From NCBI GenBank assembly GCA_021234155.1, contig JAJEKV010000003.1, positions 11,715,819 to 11,779,818 of the forward strand: a stretch of DNA of 64,000 nucleotides. The letters are read 5' to 3'. Position numbers and translations under genes: made by a program. The stretch comes from Isoetes taiwanensis. Taxonomy: Eukaryota > Streptophyta > Lycopodiopsida > Isoetales > Isoetaceae. Position 1 is the first letter of the stretch; the number at the start of each line of letters is the position of its first letter. Of this stretch, positions 10,855-21,310 are shown one piece after another. The notes beneath the pieces were generated by a model. That model was given only the letters and a program-made list of their open reading frames with translations. It did not search any database and was not told the DNA's origin.

Positions 10855-11656
10855 TCTTCTATTGATAGCTATTTAATGAAATGTACCTCTTGTTTTACAC
10901 CATAAGAGCCATCTTGATTGTAAATGGTAGCTACTTGAGAGCCATTTGAGATGGTGCAGATTCCTTAGGACCAAACTGGCCTGGCATCAACTGTAGCCAT
11001 CTATCTTCTCCCAAATAGGAGGTCATAGATATCTGCATCCTCTCCTAGGTCCTCAAAAGCAACAACAATAAAGTTGGCAGCCACAATTATACCCTCAGTG
11101 TTGACTGGAACCTTGGTTACAATTCCAACAGGTGCTATTTTAGTATTGTAAAAAGATTTCAACAAAACAAAGCTTTTTTATCTATTTGAAATCCATACTT
11201 CTTCATAACATGGTAAGGCATGATGTTCAAGGGAGATCCACCATCCAGCAACACATTGGAGAAAGAATAACCTCCCAAGGTGGCTGAACACATGAATGCC
11301 CCTGGATCTTCTTCATTTTGAGTCAAAATGATGCTAGTAGCTTCAGCAAAGTTCACACAAGCCACTGATTCATTAGTAACAGTTTGCTGCAACAACCTCT
11401 TCCTATAACTAGGTGCAATTTTCAATAATGTAAAGAGATCTACACTTACTTTGGAGCTCTTAAGTAATGCATCTAACTCATCAAGCTCGTGATCTTTTTT
11501 ACCATATTTTTGTTGAGGAGATGGAGCTATTTCTTGAAGAGGAGGCTCCATAGCAGGTATTGGTGATGCTACTGGCACTTTATGAGCTTCTGGAATAGAC
11601 CTACTTGATTCAGTAAGTCTGCTAGCTTCATGCATACCTCTGGTCGGCACCACCAT
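10855..11656 (-). pseudogene. T1 aspartic protease region
   Basis: Retropepsin-type protease that would cut the polyprotein. The flap and active-site region reads GGYSFSNVLLDGGSPLNIMP; the usual D-T/S-G is D-G-G here, as in several plant gypsy proteases. Downstream VGIVTKVPVNTEGIIVAANF and DLLFGRR (normally LLGRPW) mark the domain end near 11010. Stops occur near 11159 and 11005. Confidence 0.75.
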
Positions 11657-11686
11657 GACGTCTTCAACTTGTGGTACCTTCGTAGC

Positions 11687-12838
11687 CTATATAAACCTTA
11701 TGGAAGAAGTAGAAGGTTCAGAAAACCTCAGTTGTGAACTTGATTCTGGTTTCTTATCTCTTTCTCGTTTAGCAAAGTACTCTTTAACAACACACTTCAA
11801 ATCAGTATAACCAACTTCCTTGCAAAAAGCACAAAACTGGACACTCCTTACCAAAGTGTCCTTTTCTAATACACTTAGAACACACTCTCTAATAGCAAAC
11901 ATTAGCTGGATATGAAGTTCTATTACAATGAATGCATTCTAGAGAAGTTCTACTTGCTCTAGATGTTTTAAGCTCAACAAGTTGTTTATTACCTCAGCCA
12001 ATGCCTCTATTACCTTTGAGAGGTCTGATTTGACCTCTGAAATCTGAGCATCAGCCTCTTCATCCTTGGTTTTCTTCTTCTCTCTGTGCACAGCATAGAT
12101 TGGGATAGAATGATGAGGTTCATAAGGGCCATCAATGGCATCAGGATAGAAAGGTTCATGATGGTAAACATTATGCTTCTCTGGTAGGATAGAAAGCATC
12201 TTGCAAAGCTCAGTTGTCTTGGCAAACCTTATAGATAAATTCAAAATCTTTAACAGGTTGAATCTTCATGAGTTTCCTTTGGATCTCTGGTCTAGTTGAC
12301 AGACCCTTGATAAAGGATGAAACTAGGAAGAGTGTAGGAACGGTAACTTGGCATTTTTGGCATCTGCTCATGAAGGTATTGAATCTCTCTTTGTATCGAC
12401 TTACACTTTCCCCCGCATATATAGAAAAAGAATGCAACTCATTAACAAGCTCTTGAGGTGTAGCCAGCTTACCAAATCTGTCCAGAAACTTGGCAATGAG
12501 ATGACTCATGTATCTGTTCCCATGGGTTTCTCATAAGTTAACCAAGCTCCAACCTCATCATCTTCTTTGAAGCATTTCTCAAATTCTGACATCTTACATC
12601 TTTTCTTAAATCCATAGTCTATGTAATACTGCTCAAAAGTTTTGAGAAAGTTATTAGCATTCATATTTGAGTCAAAAGTAGGCAAAGGAACTGGAACATT
12701 CAGCTCAAATTGATAAGGCATGCTTTGGAGCACATTAGAAGAGAGACTAGGGTGTAAAGGCCTATCCCTCATGAGTTCTGATGTCTCTGATTCCTCTACG
12801 CGTTCTTGTTCTGCTGGAATTTTTAGTTTTGAAGCCAT
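11687..12838 (-). pseudogene. T1 gag, frameshifted
   Basis: The capsid polyprotein starts at the ATG at 12838 (MASKLKIPAEQERVEESET). Retrotransposon gag motifs follow: FLKTFEQYYIDYGFKKRCKM, then in another frame FLDRFGKLATPQELVNEL, GESVSRYKERFNTFMSRC and VSSFIKGLSTRPEIQRKL. A frameshift lies near 12507. Near the C-terminus (11820) CAFCKEVGYTDLKC resembles a zinc knuckle with its His replaced by Tyr. The plus-strand gag at 20686-21310 aligns along the whole N-terminal half. Confidence 0.85.
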
Positions 12839-12849
12839 GAGTTCTTGAG

Positions 12850-13790
12850 GTCTAGGAGGATCTCGGTAGAACCTTCAAGATGTTGACCCTCAACCTGGCT
12901 TTAAAGGCCAACCACAAGAAGCCAATCCAAGTTTTAACTCAAACTGGGGTTAGAACCTCCAGATCACTTAAGGTGATCAGTCTGTGCAAGAAAATTCCAA
13001 GAAAATAACTCTGAACCTCAAATTTTTATACCTTTCCCATTTCTGGAAAATAGGGCATTCAATCAAGCTGATGTAGCAAGAAGAGGTGGATTGATTCTTC
13101 AGGTCATAAGGTTGAGTTTTGCACAAAAAAGTATATAGGAATCCCAGTGGAACAATGTGTGACCAAGTCAGAGCTCAGATTTGAAAGATATTCGAGCTCA
13201 AATTTGGGTCAAAAATTGGTCAATGAAAGTCAACTGCCAAACCAAAACTCAAAATTTTACTTTTGGTACTGATGTCTGTTTTAAAAAATTCAAAAGCCAA
13301 TAGGAGCAAAAAGATCTGTAAGAAGATGGCAGGTGATCAAAATGTGATTTGGAGCATAAAAGTAGGATCTGTACTCAATTTTTTGAAAGTACAGTCAAGA
13401 GCATGAAAAACAACAAGCTCAAATTTGTAACTTGAGCTACAAGTGGTATTTTTTGGATTGTTCAAGACACACAGGTTCGAAATGTTGCAAGTATTGATAG
13501 CAACATGCTCAAAACCAATTTGGAATAACTGGAAATTTTCTTTAAGTTGTTTTGTGATGAAAAAGTGCAAGAAATTGTATCAGACTTGGATTTATAAGCT
13601 TGGAAGCCAATTTTTATTTATATAAGATCATAGGAGTCACAATAATATCAAATAAGAGTATTTCAACACATCAGAAGTGATACAGTAGCAATCATATGTC
13701 ATCAAGAAATTTTAGAAGGAATTCCAACTAGATCTTTGCAAATCCAGTTGTGAAAGGATCAAGGACTTCAAGTACTCTTCTGGTCATGCT
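12850..13790 (-). repeat. T1 5' LTR and leader region
   Basis: On the minus strand, the sequence ending just before gag (TCGAATATCTTTCAAATC, GAAATGGGAAAGGTAT, GACTGATCACCTTAAGTGATC) matches the leader of T2 at 20300-20560. The GATCACCTTAAGTGATC block is nearly palindromic and conserved in both. Exact LTR ends and the primer site could not be fixed. Confidence 0.6.
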
Positions 13791-14033
13791 CAGCATTGAT
13801 CAATGAGGTGTATGAGCACTTCTGAGCCTTCAAAAAGTTTCGAAATTAATCCCCTCATTTTTAAAATGTAGTTTGAACGGTTTCAGAATCTTAGCCTTAA
13901 ATTTTGGGTTTTCAGCATTGATCAATGAGGTGTATGAGCACTTCTGGGCCTTCAAAAAGTTTCGAAATTGATCCCCTCATTTTTAAAATGTAGTTTGTTT
14001 GGTTTCAGAATCTTAGCCTTAAATTTTGGGTTT
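13790..14033 (+). repeat. Two tandem copies of a 122-bp unit
   Basis: Units start at 13790 and 13912 with TCAGCATTGATCAATGAGG and end in AAATTTTGGGTTT. They differ at a few positions. The repeat lies at the outer edge of the T1 LTR region. Confidence 0.88.
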
Positions 14034-15936
14034 GTTGGGTTCCAAATAAGCAAGAATGCAGTAATAGTAAAGTTTCGGGAGGTAAAGAAGCAAACCCGGC
14101 GAGATTTAAGCTGCCATCCAAATTTTTATGGTTCTTCAGTGGTTTCGTGAGATACGGTCCCGGTAATTTTTGCGTATAAGTCCCGTATTTGTACTCTATA
14201 AAAGATATTTAGGGACTTCTTCAAAGGTTCTGGGTAAAGCCATAAAGATAAAAAAAGACTACTATTATTGAACTTTAGGACCATGGTGGTGCAACCTATA
14301 ATCTAGGTTTTTGCTAATGGAACAATCTCTTGGATACTCGCATGGCATGGATGAGCAACCTATAATGATGGGCGAGAGTTTCTTTAAGACTTGGAACCAT
14401 AGAAAATCTTGCACTCAAAGATGGATAGGGGGGACTTTGAATAATAAAAGAAATTGAATGTCACCTGGAATATGAAGTTGGACTTAGTTGCATAAGGTGC
14501 ATTCACATTAGTCTTGTGCTTGTGTTGCCCATGGGGACAAACCCTAGGACTGGAACTGAGGTTTTGGCATATGCTACAAAATGTTCAATTTGTACGTTGG
14601 ATATGTGGCTTGTATAAAATTTAGACGGTGGAGGTGTGGTCTGAAGCTACATGTAATAGTAAAATTACATTACCCGGGCATTTTAGCTAACCATAGTTGG
14701 CCTCTTTCCTTAATTCCTATTGCTTGCAGTTAAAACCTTGAATACATATGCAACATAGCTATTTTTTGCAGATTGTTGTAGAAAGCAAGATAATGATTTC
14801 TTGCAAGAGCCCAGTTGGGTGGTTCGAGCATTAATCCTAAAGATTGGATTTACATTAGTTTGAAGGAATTACATAATCAGTGTACAAAGCTTGTACAGCT
14901 AAGCGAAATAGAGATTGAAGTTTTAGAGAATACACACCAAATTGAACCAAATGCATACACATTTGATTTGATGCAAATTGTAAAGGCCCCTGTGTACCAT
15001 GGGCAATGGATTATAGAGCTTTGTCCTCGAATATGGCATTCCAAGTATAAAACGAAAACTCCTCTTATCATTTGATGCATTCGAACACCATATTAGCTCA
15101 CTTGGTATCACGTGGAGCCATATGATCTTCTTTGATGTGTTATATGCTGGACAAATAGATTGTTACATCCCATGTCCATGTGCTAAGTTACATATGGAGC
15201 TTGTTGTCTAACACCACTTGGAGATCCCCTCCTAGACAGGTGCTTTGGGAGACCTCCCCCACGCCAGAGATCAGAGTACTCTAGCCTAAACAAAACCACG
15301 TCCTCTTCTACGACTCCAACATGAAATCATAAAGCCATGTACTAGTCACATAGCATCATCAATTCTCTGATTTGTAGTTTAAAGCTCAAACTCTACATGG
15401 AAGAACTATTCCAATTTATTTTCTACTTGCTTCCTCTTCAATGAGGGGAACCCATCATCTTGTTTAGGTCCCGACAACTTCACCATCATTATCAAGTTTT
15501 GATTTTGTCGCGAAGTATTTACAAAATGACCATCCTAGATTTAAACTCATGCACATGTTTGACCTAATGGCAATTTGTCCATTGGTGAAAATGGTCATGG
15601 CTTTTTTCTAAATTCTGGTTAGGGTGCTTGCATAGTCAGGTACAATTTGTTGGATTTTGACATTGGGAATCCTGAAATGTCTCCACCTATTTACTTCCAC
15701 ACAAACCATGATTTCTTACCCAATATAGAAGACTTCAAATTTGTGTATAGAAAGATGTAAGTGTCTAGAATGATTGTGTAGCTTGAATGAATTATGGAGC
15801 ACTACACAGGAAGTATTCTTATTTACAATGTACATAAAGGAACTGAAGCAAAAATCTGATTGCTTCAACAATGTGCAGGGAACCTTCTTCCTGACTTACA
15901 TACAATCTATTTCACAACAAAATTGATTTCAAATGT
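14034..15936. other. Intergenic sequence downstream of HSCB
   Basis: A block near 14034-14300 starting TGTTGGGTTCC has a CTATAAAAG-type TATA sequence (near 14196) and could be an old LTR, unproven. A short frame at 14800-15075 (DWIYISLKELHNQ) matches no family I recognise. Nothing else is supported. Confidence 0.4.
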
Positions 15937-18251
15937 TTAAAACTTGTTAAAAATTGTGCTCACAACACGATGATAATAAGACATGCGTTGCAAAGCTGTC
16001 TTTGCAGAAAGAATGTCTTCTTTACCATAAGCATCAGCAAAATCCCGTTCATACTTAGACATCTTTGACTTGGCCTATTTTACCATATGAATGAAGATTG
16101 TTTCAGTTCAAGAAGACACAATAGCCATAGTATGTTCAGGAAGTACCTGCTTTTGGATCTCAGTCGCATGTGCAGCATCAGAGGTTGCTGCAACAGCTTC
16201 TTGCATCTCCATTATCTAATATATTTGTGACCCACATTCAAACTATAATAGAATCACAAATGCAATGCAAGCATAGAAAAGATTTGCAGGACAGGTTCTC
16301 AACCACATCTACCGCAAACGAATATTACCTTATATTAAGTTCCTTATTGTAGAGAATGGAAGATGTGTTGCTTTTCTTTTGCAAAAATTTAGCACCCCAT
16401 CTGAACTACGGAGGACAGCCATTATCCATCATGTGAACTTTCTGATGATACAAGCCCAGGCTTGGAACACAATGAAATTTTCTCTAATTTAAGTTATAAG
16501 CCTATTAAAACATCCTTTAAGGACTCCAATGAGTTCTAAAACCGTTACAGCAAGGATTAGGTTCCCCTTAAAGTATGGGAAATATCTAAAGTCCCGAAAT
16601 AACTACTAGCATTTCCCAAGCACTGAAGGGTCTATGTGCCTGAATTAACACATATAGCTCTAGGGCAATTTCTTACCTTCCCAAGTAATAAAACAGTGCA
16701 TCAGTTCTGTTTTCCTTAATGGGCTTCTTATCATGCATAATTCAGAAACAGATCACAATGATCAGTTTGGACGGGTACAGTGTGATACCCTAAATTATCA
16801 TTTTCCCTAATGAACAAGTTGATGTTAGACATAATTCAGGAATACAGCAACTAAAAGACCATACTCAGAATTCTAAAAGACCATACTCAGAATTAAGAAC
16901 AGAAGCACTTTCATGGTGCATATCATGTATCTGAATATAGAAAAAATTTTAGACGCAACTTCCAGAAAAATAACATATAGATAGAATAGCATACCTCCAT
17001 CAGTAACTCTGGATCATCGACACTTCCCTCTCCTTCCAGGTCGCATCCATGAAGCTCCAGCTGCAACAAACTATGATACAGTGTAAGAACTGCAAAGCTA
17101 GAGACCACAATTTAATATGCCCGTGGTATTACATATATCAATATAATGCAGTGCCATAAACAATAACTATGTCCACTCATCTACTATATTTACTCTAAAA
17201 TATCTGAAAATAGACCAACAAAGGTGTACCAGATATGTAGCTCTGGACAGAGGCTTTAATAGTGTCTGATATGCCCTGATAACATGCGCAGACTGATCTG
17301 CTGAATAATTTTGCTCTCTCTACACATAAAATTATCACCTTAATAATGGCAAGCACAAATGTGATCATAAGCACTGCTATGAAAATACTACATGCTAACA
17401 GAGAGGAAATAAAATTGGAAAGCACCTTGGATTTCGTTGCAAACAGGTCTGGATGAAGTTTCTTCTGCAGATCCTTATAGCGTTTCTCCAAATCTTTGAC
17501 ATCTATATCAAATTCCTTTTTCCTGAATGAAAGGGAATTTAAACAGAAAGCATAGTGTCCAAAATCATGACGTTTAATCCACTATAGCACATATGTAACT
17601 TCATGACAACTGATCCAATAAATCTCAAAAGGTAGCCCTTGCTATCTATCTTGTCAAACGTTTTATGTAGACGAAAGTAGGTCTGTTATTTAGTGGTAAA
17701 GCTATTGATCAAATGCATCTTAAGTAAACGCCTTTCATGGAATGGCATTAACATTGCCGCATCTATGATCTGTGAAACGTTCAGAAGTTGCTAAAAGGTG
17801 CACATCTTCCATGCATTCTACATATATAAGATACTTTTATTTCAGTCACAAAGTTTAAACCAGAGCATTCAAAAACTTACAGGCCAAGAATCTCGAAAAA
17901 GTCGATTTCTGAGTCAGGTGGTTGAATAGCCTTGCAAGACGAACAGAGCAGAAAAACCCCAATAGATGCAGGTGCAGGAGCATTACAATTCCAGCATACT
18001 TGTTTTTCCTCTCTCTTCAAATTTGACATAAATCTTGCAGCTCTTTGCCATGAACTTGCCGAGGAAGAATTTTCTGATAACCCGCAATTTATCGACTGAG
18101 TTACTTCATTTGAAGACCATAATCCAGCCGACAAGAAACTGGGAACGGTCACTACAGTATTGTCTAGTACTCGATTGGTTTTGGTTTTTCTGAGACAATG
18201 CAAAACAACAGCGATTCTTCCCCTTCTGCCCACTAATGCAGTTCTTAACAT
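15937..18251 (-). CDS. HSCB: HSCB/Jac1-type J-domain co-chaperone for Fe-S cluster transfer
   Basis: Co-chaperone that brings the Fe-S scaffold to a mitochondrial Hsp70 and stimulates its ATPase. Exons on the minus strand: 18251-17881, 17522-17426, 17319-17230, 17060-16995, 16215-16147, 16074-15937. All junctions keep frame and give 276 residues. The N-terminus (MLRTALVGRRGRIAVVL) is Arg-rich with no early acidic residues, as in a mitochondrial presequence. CWNC (86-89) and CSSC (103-106) form the tetracysteine metal site of eukaryotic HSCB. The J domain follows with DFFEILGL, LEKRYKDLQKKLHPDL (HPD at 147-149) and SADQSAHVIRAYQTLLKPL. The C-terminal helical domain has DDPELLMEIMEMQEAV and ALQRMSYYHRV, where HSCB contacts its scaffold. 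Introns are 358, 106, 169, 779 and 72 bp, all GT-AG. An in-frame GTG at 18290 extends the frame but the ATG at 18251 is the better start. No break is seen. Confidence 0.93.
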
Positions 18252-19544
18252 GGTTATAAATTTTGCAGCTGCAGGTATGAGCAAGGGCACTGTTGCCCAC
18301 TGCTCATTTATTGGTGGAGCAGCTAAAATGGGCCAGTTACAAAGCTGCCTCTTGACCTAAAGCCATAGCCAGGTTGTGAATCAGGATATAAATTTTAGCC
18401 TGTGGAAACAAGTAAAGTTTTGAGTGCACAGGCGAGGTATTCCACTTTTTAGGGTATCCTTAAAGACTTCTTGCTTCTAGGCTAACAATTTTGGCAGAAT
18501 ATTAACCTTGCTACATCAGGATGAGTGTTGCCCATTTTTGGCAACATGATCACCTTGCAGTTAAAGACAATCAAATTGGGAGCATTGATGCTTGAGACAT
18601 CACTAGGATATAAAGTTCGAGGAGTTTACACAAGCCAAATTTGATCTTGGTTGAGGTTTGAAGATTTAAGTGCAAAGATCATGCTTGAGGCAATACCAAG
18701 ATTCTAGGATGCAAGACAAAGTTCAAAGAATAGAATAGAATAGTTCACTCATGAAGATTGAAGTTTGGAAGGCCCCAATATGAGCACATCATTTCTTCAT
18801 AGTTTTCAAATTGGAATATTCCATATCCCCTATTCACCCAGTCTATTCACCATCATTATTCACCGTTCATTCTACCCACCACACTCCCATGGTACATTGT
18901 CTTCCATTCATATCCATTGGTTCTCAAACACCTTGAGTAGTCCAAAAATTGATAAAATGTGAGAAATTGATGATGTGGCACTAAGATCTAATCAATCACC
19001 ACCTTAAAAGTGCCAACTCATTCCCATATCTTTACAAAAGCCACCTTATGAGAAAAGGAAAATTCCATGTCACATCCATGTCACCCTTTTCCATGTCACA
19101 CTTGCTAAGTTGTCTTCTTCCCATGTCATTTAATCCTTTGCCATTTTATTTCCAAAAACTAAAAATTCTCATTTTTGGGGAAAAAAAATTTAAAAGGTAG
19201 GGCTGAGAAAAATATCTATGTTAAGCTTTTGAAAATCGAAAAAAAGGCCTTATATTGGCTCCTCAAAACTTGATTCTTGTAATGCGTGCCAAAAGAAAAT
19301 AATTGCAAAACTAGCCTACCTACTCCTAGCCTACCTATGCCTATTTTCCAACTATACCCCCCCACCCTCCCCTCCCCCCTCCCCTTTCCAAAAAAAGGTG
19401 GAACTCCTGGCGTGTGGGTCGGCAACAGACCGGATCTCACGTGGAGCACCACGCAAGCAATTATTAATTTGTTTGTGATTTAGTGTTTATAACCTGGTCA
19501 AATTTTCCTGAATAGGTTTGTGGGATAAACTTTGCTCTTTTTCA
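18252..19544. other. HSCB upstream region and intergenic DNA
   Basis: No coding sequence is recognised. It presumably holds the HSCB promoter, but no TATA box or other element stands out. At 19355-19385 a C-rich run sits close to purine-rich sequence. The rest is AT-rich. Confidence 0.4.
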
Positions 19545-19571
19545 AAACCCTAATCGATCAGAAATGGTAAG
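19545..19571 (+). promoter_or_regulatory. Telo-box followed by ATG and a splice donor
   Basis: AAACCCTAA (19545-19553) lies 10 bp before an ATG (19564-19566) followed directly by GTAAG. Plant ribosomal-protein and translation genes often have a telo-box leader and a first coding exon ending at or near the start codon. No downstream exon could be identified before the T2 LTR sequence begins near 19.9 kb, so this may be an orphan first exon or chance. Confidence 0.3.
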
Positions 19572-19899
19572 AAACCTTGAATTCGGCTGTCAGACTCTAC
19601 TCTTTCAGTTAATATCTGCCTAAATCATCTTATATACTACAGTAAACATCCTGAACCAAAGGAACATGCAGAATCATGATGAATCAAGCAAACCGACAAA
19701 AAACAGGGGATTATTTGGGGAAACTCGATTCATCTGAAGATTTGAAGGCTCTGTACCTATGATTTATCATCCAAAATTGACTGATAAGATCGATTCTTGC
19801 TTGAGAATGTTGCATTGCTTTCCATTTCTCAAGATCTTGAGAAAACCTGATGGTAATCCGACTTGTGATACTTCCCAATGTGTTGATTATTGACCTGAG

Positions 19900-21310
19900 A
19901 TTTTTTATCCTTATGTACTTACTATTATGTCCCTTGTATCAATGAAAACTCCCATTTGATCAAATCTTTCTAGTCCGCATCTTTCTTGCAAAAGAAAGCT
20001 TTTCAAAGACAAGAATTTATCATTTATAGTTGAAGTATTTACTCCTAAATTTTCACAAGCACTAGCCTGTTTAGAGAAAATAAAAAAATATGTGTTTATC
20101 TTTGGTTTCTTGAATTCTGCTCTCTATGCTTCTAGTCTGTGATTAAAAAACACACTGAGGTGAAGATATTTTAAAATCTTGTTTGGATCTTGCTTCCTCG
20201 ACTACATGCCCTTGATATACACATTGATATCTGGTTGTCAAGCTTGAAAGCATCCAAAAAATGCATCTAAACTCTAGTTCTTGAAAATTGCTCTCTGCCA
20301 TCACAGTTGACTTCTATTGACCAATTTTTTACTTGTATTTAGACTCGAATATCTCTCAAGTTTGCTCTTTGACTTTAAAATTTTTTGTACCAAGTTTTTG
20401 AGTATTCCTATCAAAAAAATTCTAAAGAAATGCCATCCTTCCATTTCCTGCAACAATTTGATCAAGACTAACTTTTTTTGAAATGGGAAAGGTATGTTAT
20501 TTTAAGTTTTTTTTTAACATTGAGTGCATCTTGTGTTATAGACTGATCACCTAAGTGATCTAGGGGTCCGAACTTAGCTTCGAAGTTCTCTTCCAAGCTA
20601 TTTCTCTGTAGTTAATCTCAGGTGCCAAGTTTGAGGTTAACATTTTGGAGGCTCTACCGAGATCCACCCGGATCTTGGTGAACTCATGGCTCCAAGGAAG
20701 AACACTGACTCGAATGAACACTCTGAAGTTCCAGAGCAACAATAACATGTCCCAAGTACCTCAATCTCCAATTTTACAGCATGTCTTTACTCCTACCAAT
20801 CAATTTGTGCGAAGTCTACCAGTGCCTCCACCCGCTTTTGAATTCGGTGTGGATGCCACTCACTTCCTTAAGCTATTTTAAAAGTACTATCAAGATTATG
20901 GTCGCAAAAAGGGTTGTAAGTTTTCTGAATTTAAAAAATACATGAAAGCGAATGAAGTAAGTGCATGGTGTGAACATGTTACTTCCATTATGAGGACTAA
21001 CTCTTATTATGCTCTTGTGCAGAAATTCTTGGCAATGTTTGGTAGGCTTTCTGTGCTTCAAGAGCTTGGTAACGAATTACAGACCTTTTGCATCTGCCAG
21101 GAAGAGAGTATAAATCATTATGTGGAGAGGTTTAGCTCCTACCTTTTAAAATGTCAACGAAGCCAGGTCCCTACTCCTACTTTGTATTTTGTTGCAGCCT
21201 TTATCAAGGGATTGAATCCAAGATTGAAGATCCATATCCAGAGGCAGGAGGGCTTTGACACAATATACAAGGCCTTTTTCAAAGCAACTGCATTAGCAGG
21301 CATTTTCTGA
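19900..21310 (+). mobile_element. Ty3/gypsy fragment T2: LTR-like leader and gag
   Basis: Related to T1 but in the opposite orientation. The leader shares TTGACCAATTTTTTACTTG, CTCGAATATCTCTCAA, GAAATGGGAAAGGTAT and GACTGATCACCTAAGTGATC with T1. No protease, RT or integrase follows within the next 2 kb. The 5' limit is approximate. Confidence 0.75.
20686..21310 (+). pseudogene. T2 gag, broken
   Basis: Starts MAPRKNTDSNEHSE at the position equivalent to the T1 gag start, then stops after 19 codons. In another frame it continues SLPVPPPAFEFGVDATHFLK, and after a TAA near 20880 YYQDYGRKKGCKFSEFKKY. The open part 20942-21310 has FLAMFGRLSVLQELGNELQT, ESINHYVERFSSYLLKCQRS and VAAFIKGLNPRLK, the retrotransposon gag core. 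At least three disruptions make it non-functional. Confidence 0.82.

Larger units (their letters stand above)
7640..13790 (-). mobile_element. Degenerate Ty3/gypsy retrotransposon (Tat-like), element T1
   Basis: Read on the minus strand the order is 5' LTR-like leader (about 13790-12840), gag, protease, RNase H, reverse transcriptase, second RNase H, integrase. Most domains are broken by stops or frameshifts, so it cannot move on its own. The integrase C-terminal signature (LVYGSCFPIELELPSL) and the extra RNase H point to the plant Tat group. No 3' LTR could be matched below 7640, so the 3' end is truncated or decayed. A related element (T2) lies at 19.9-21.3 kb on the plus strand and confirms the leader and gag. 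Confidence 0.85.

Noticed and set aside
14815-15075. 86-codon frame as a gene
   Set aside because: No family match, no splice structure and AT-rich flanks; left in the intergenic note.
17877-18290. HSCB starting at 18290
   Set aside because: The codon there is GTG. The in-frame ATG at 18251 gives a normal mitochondrial presequence.
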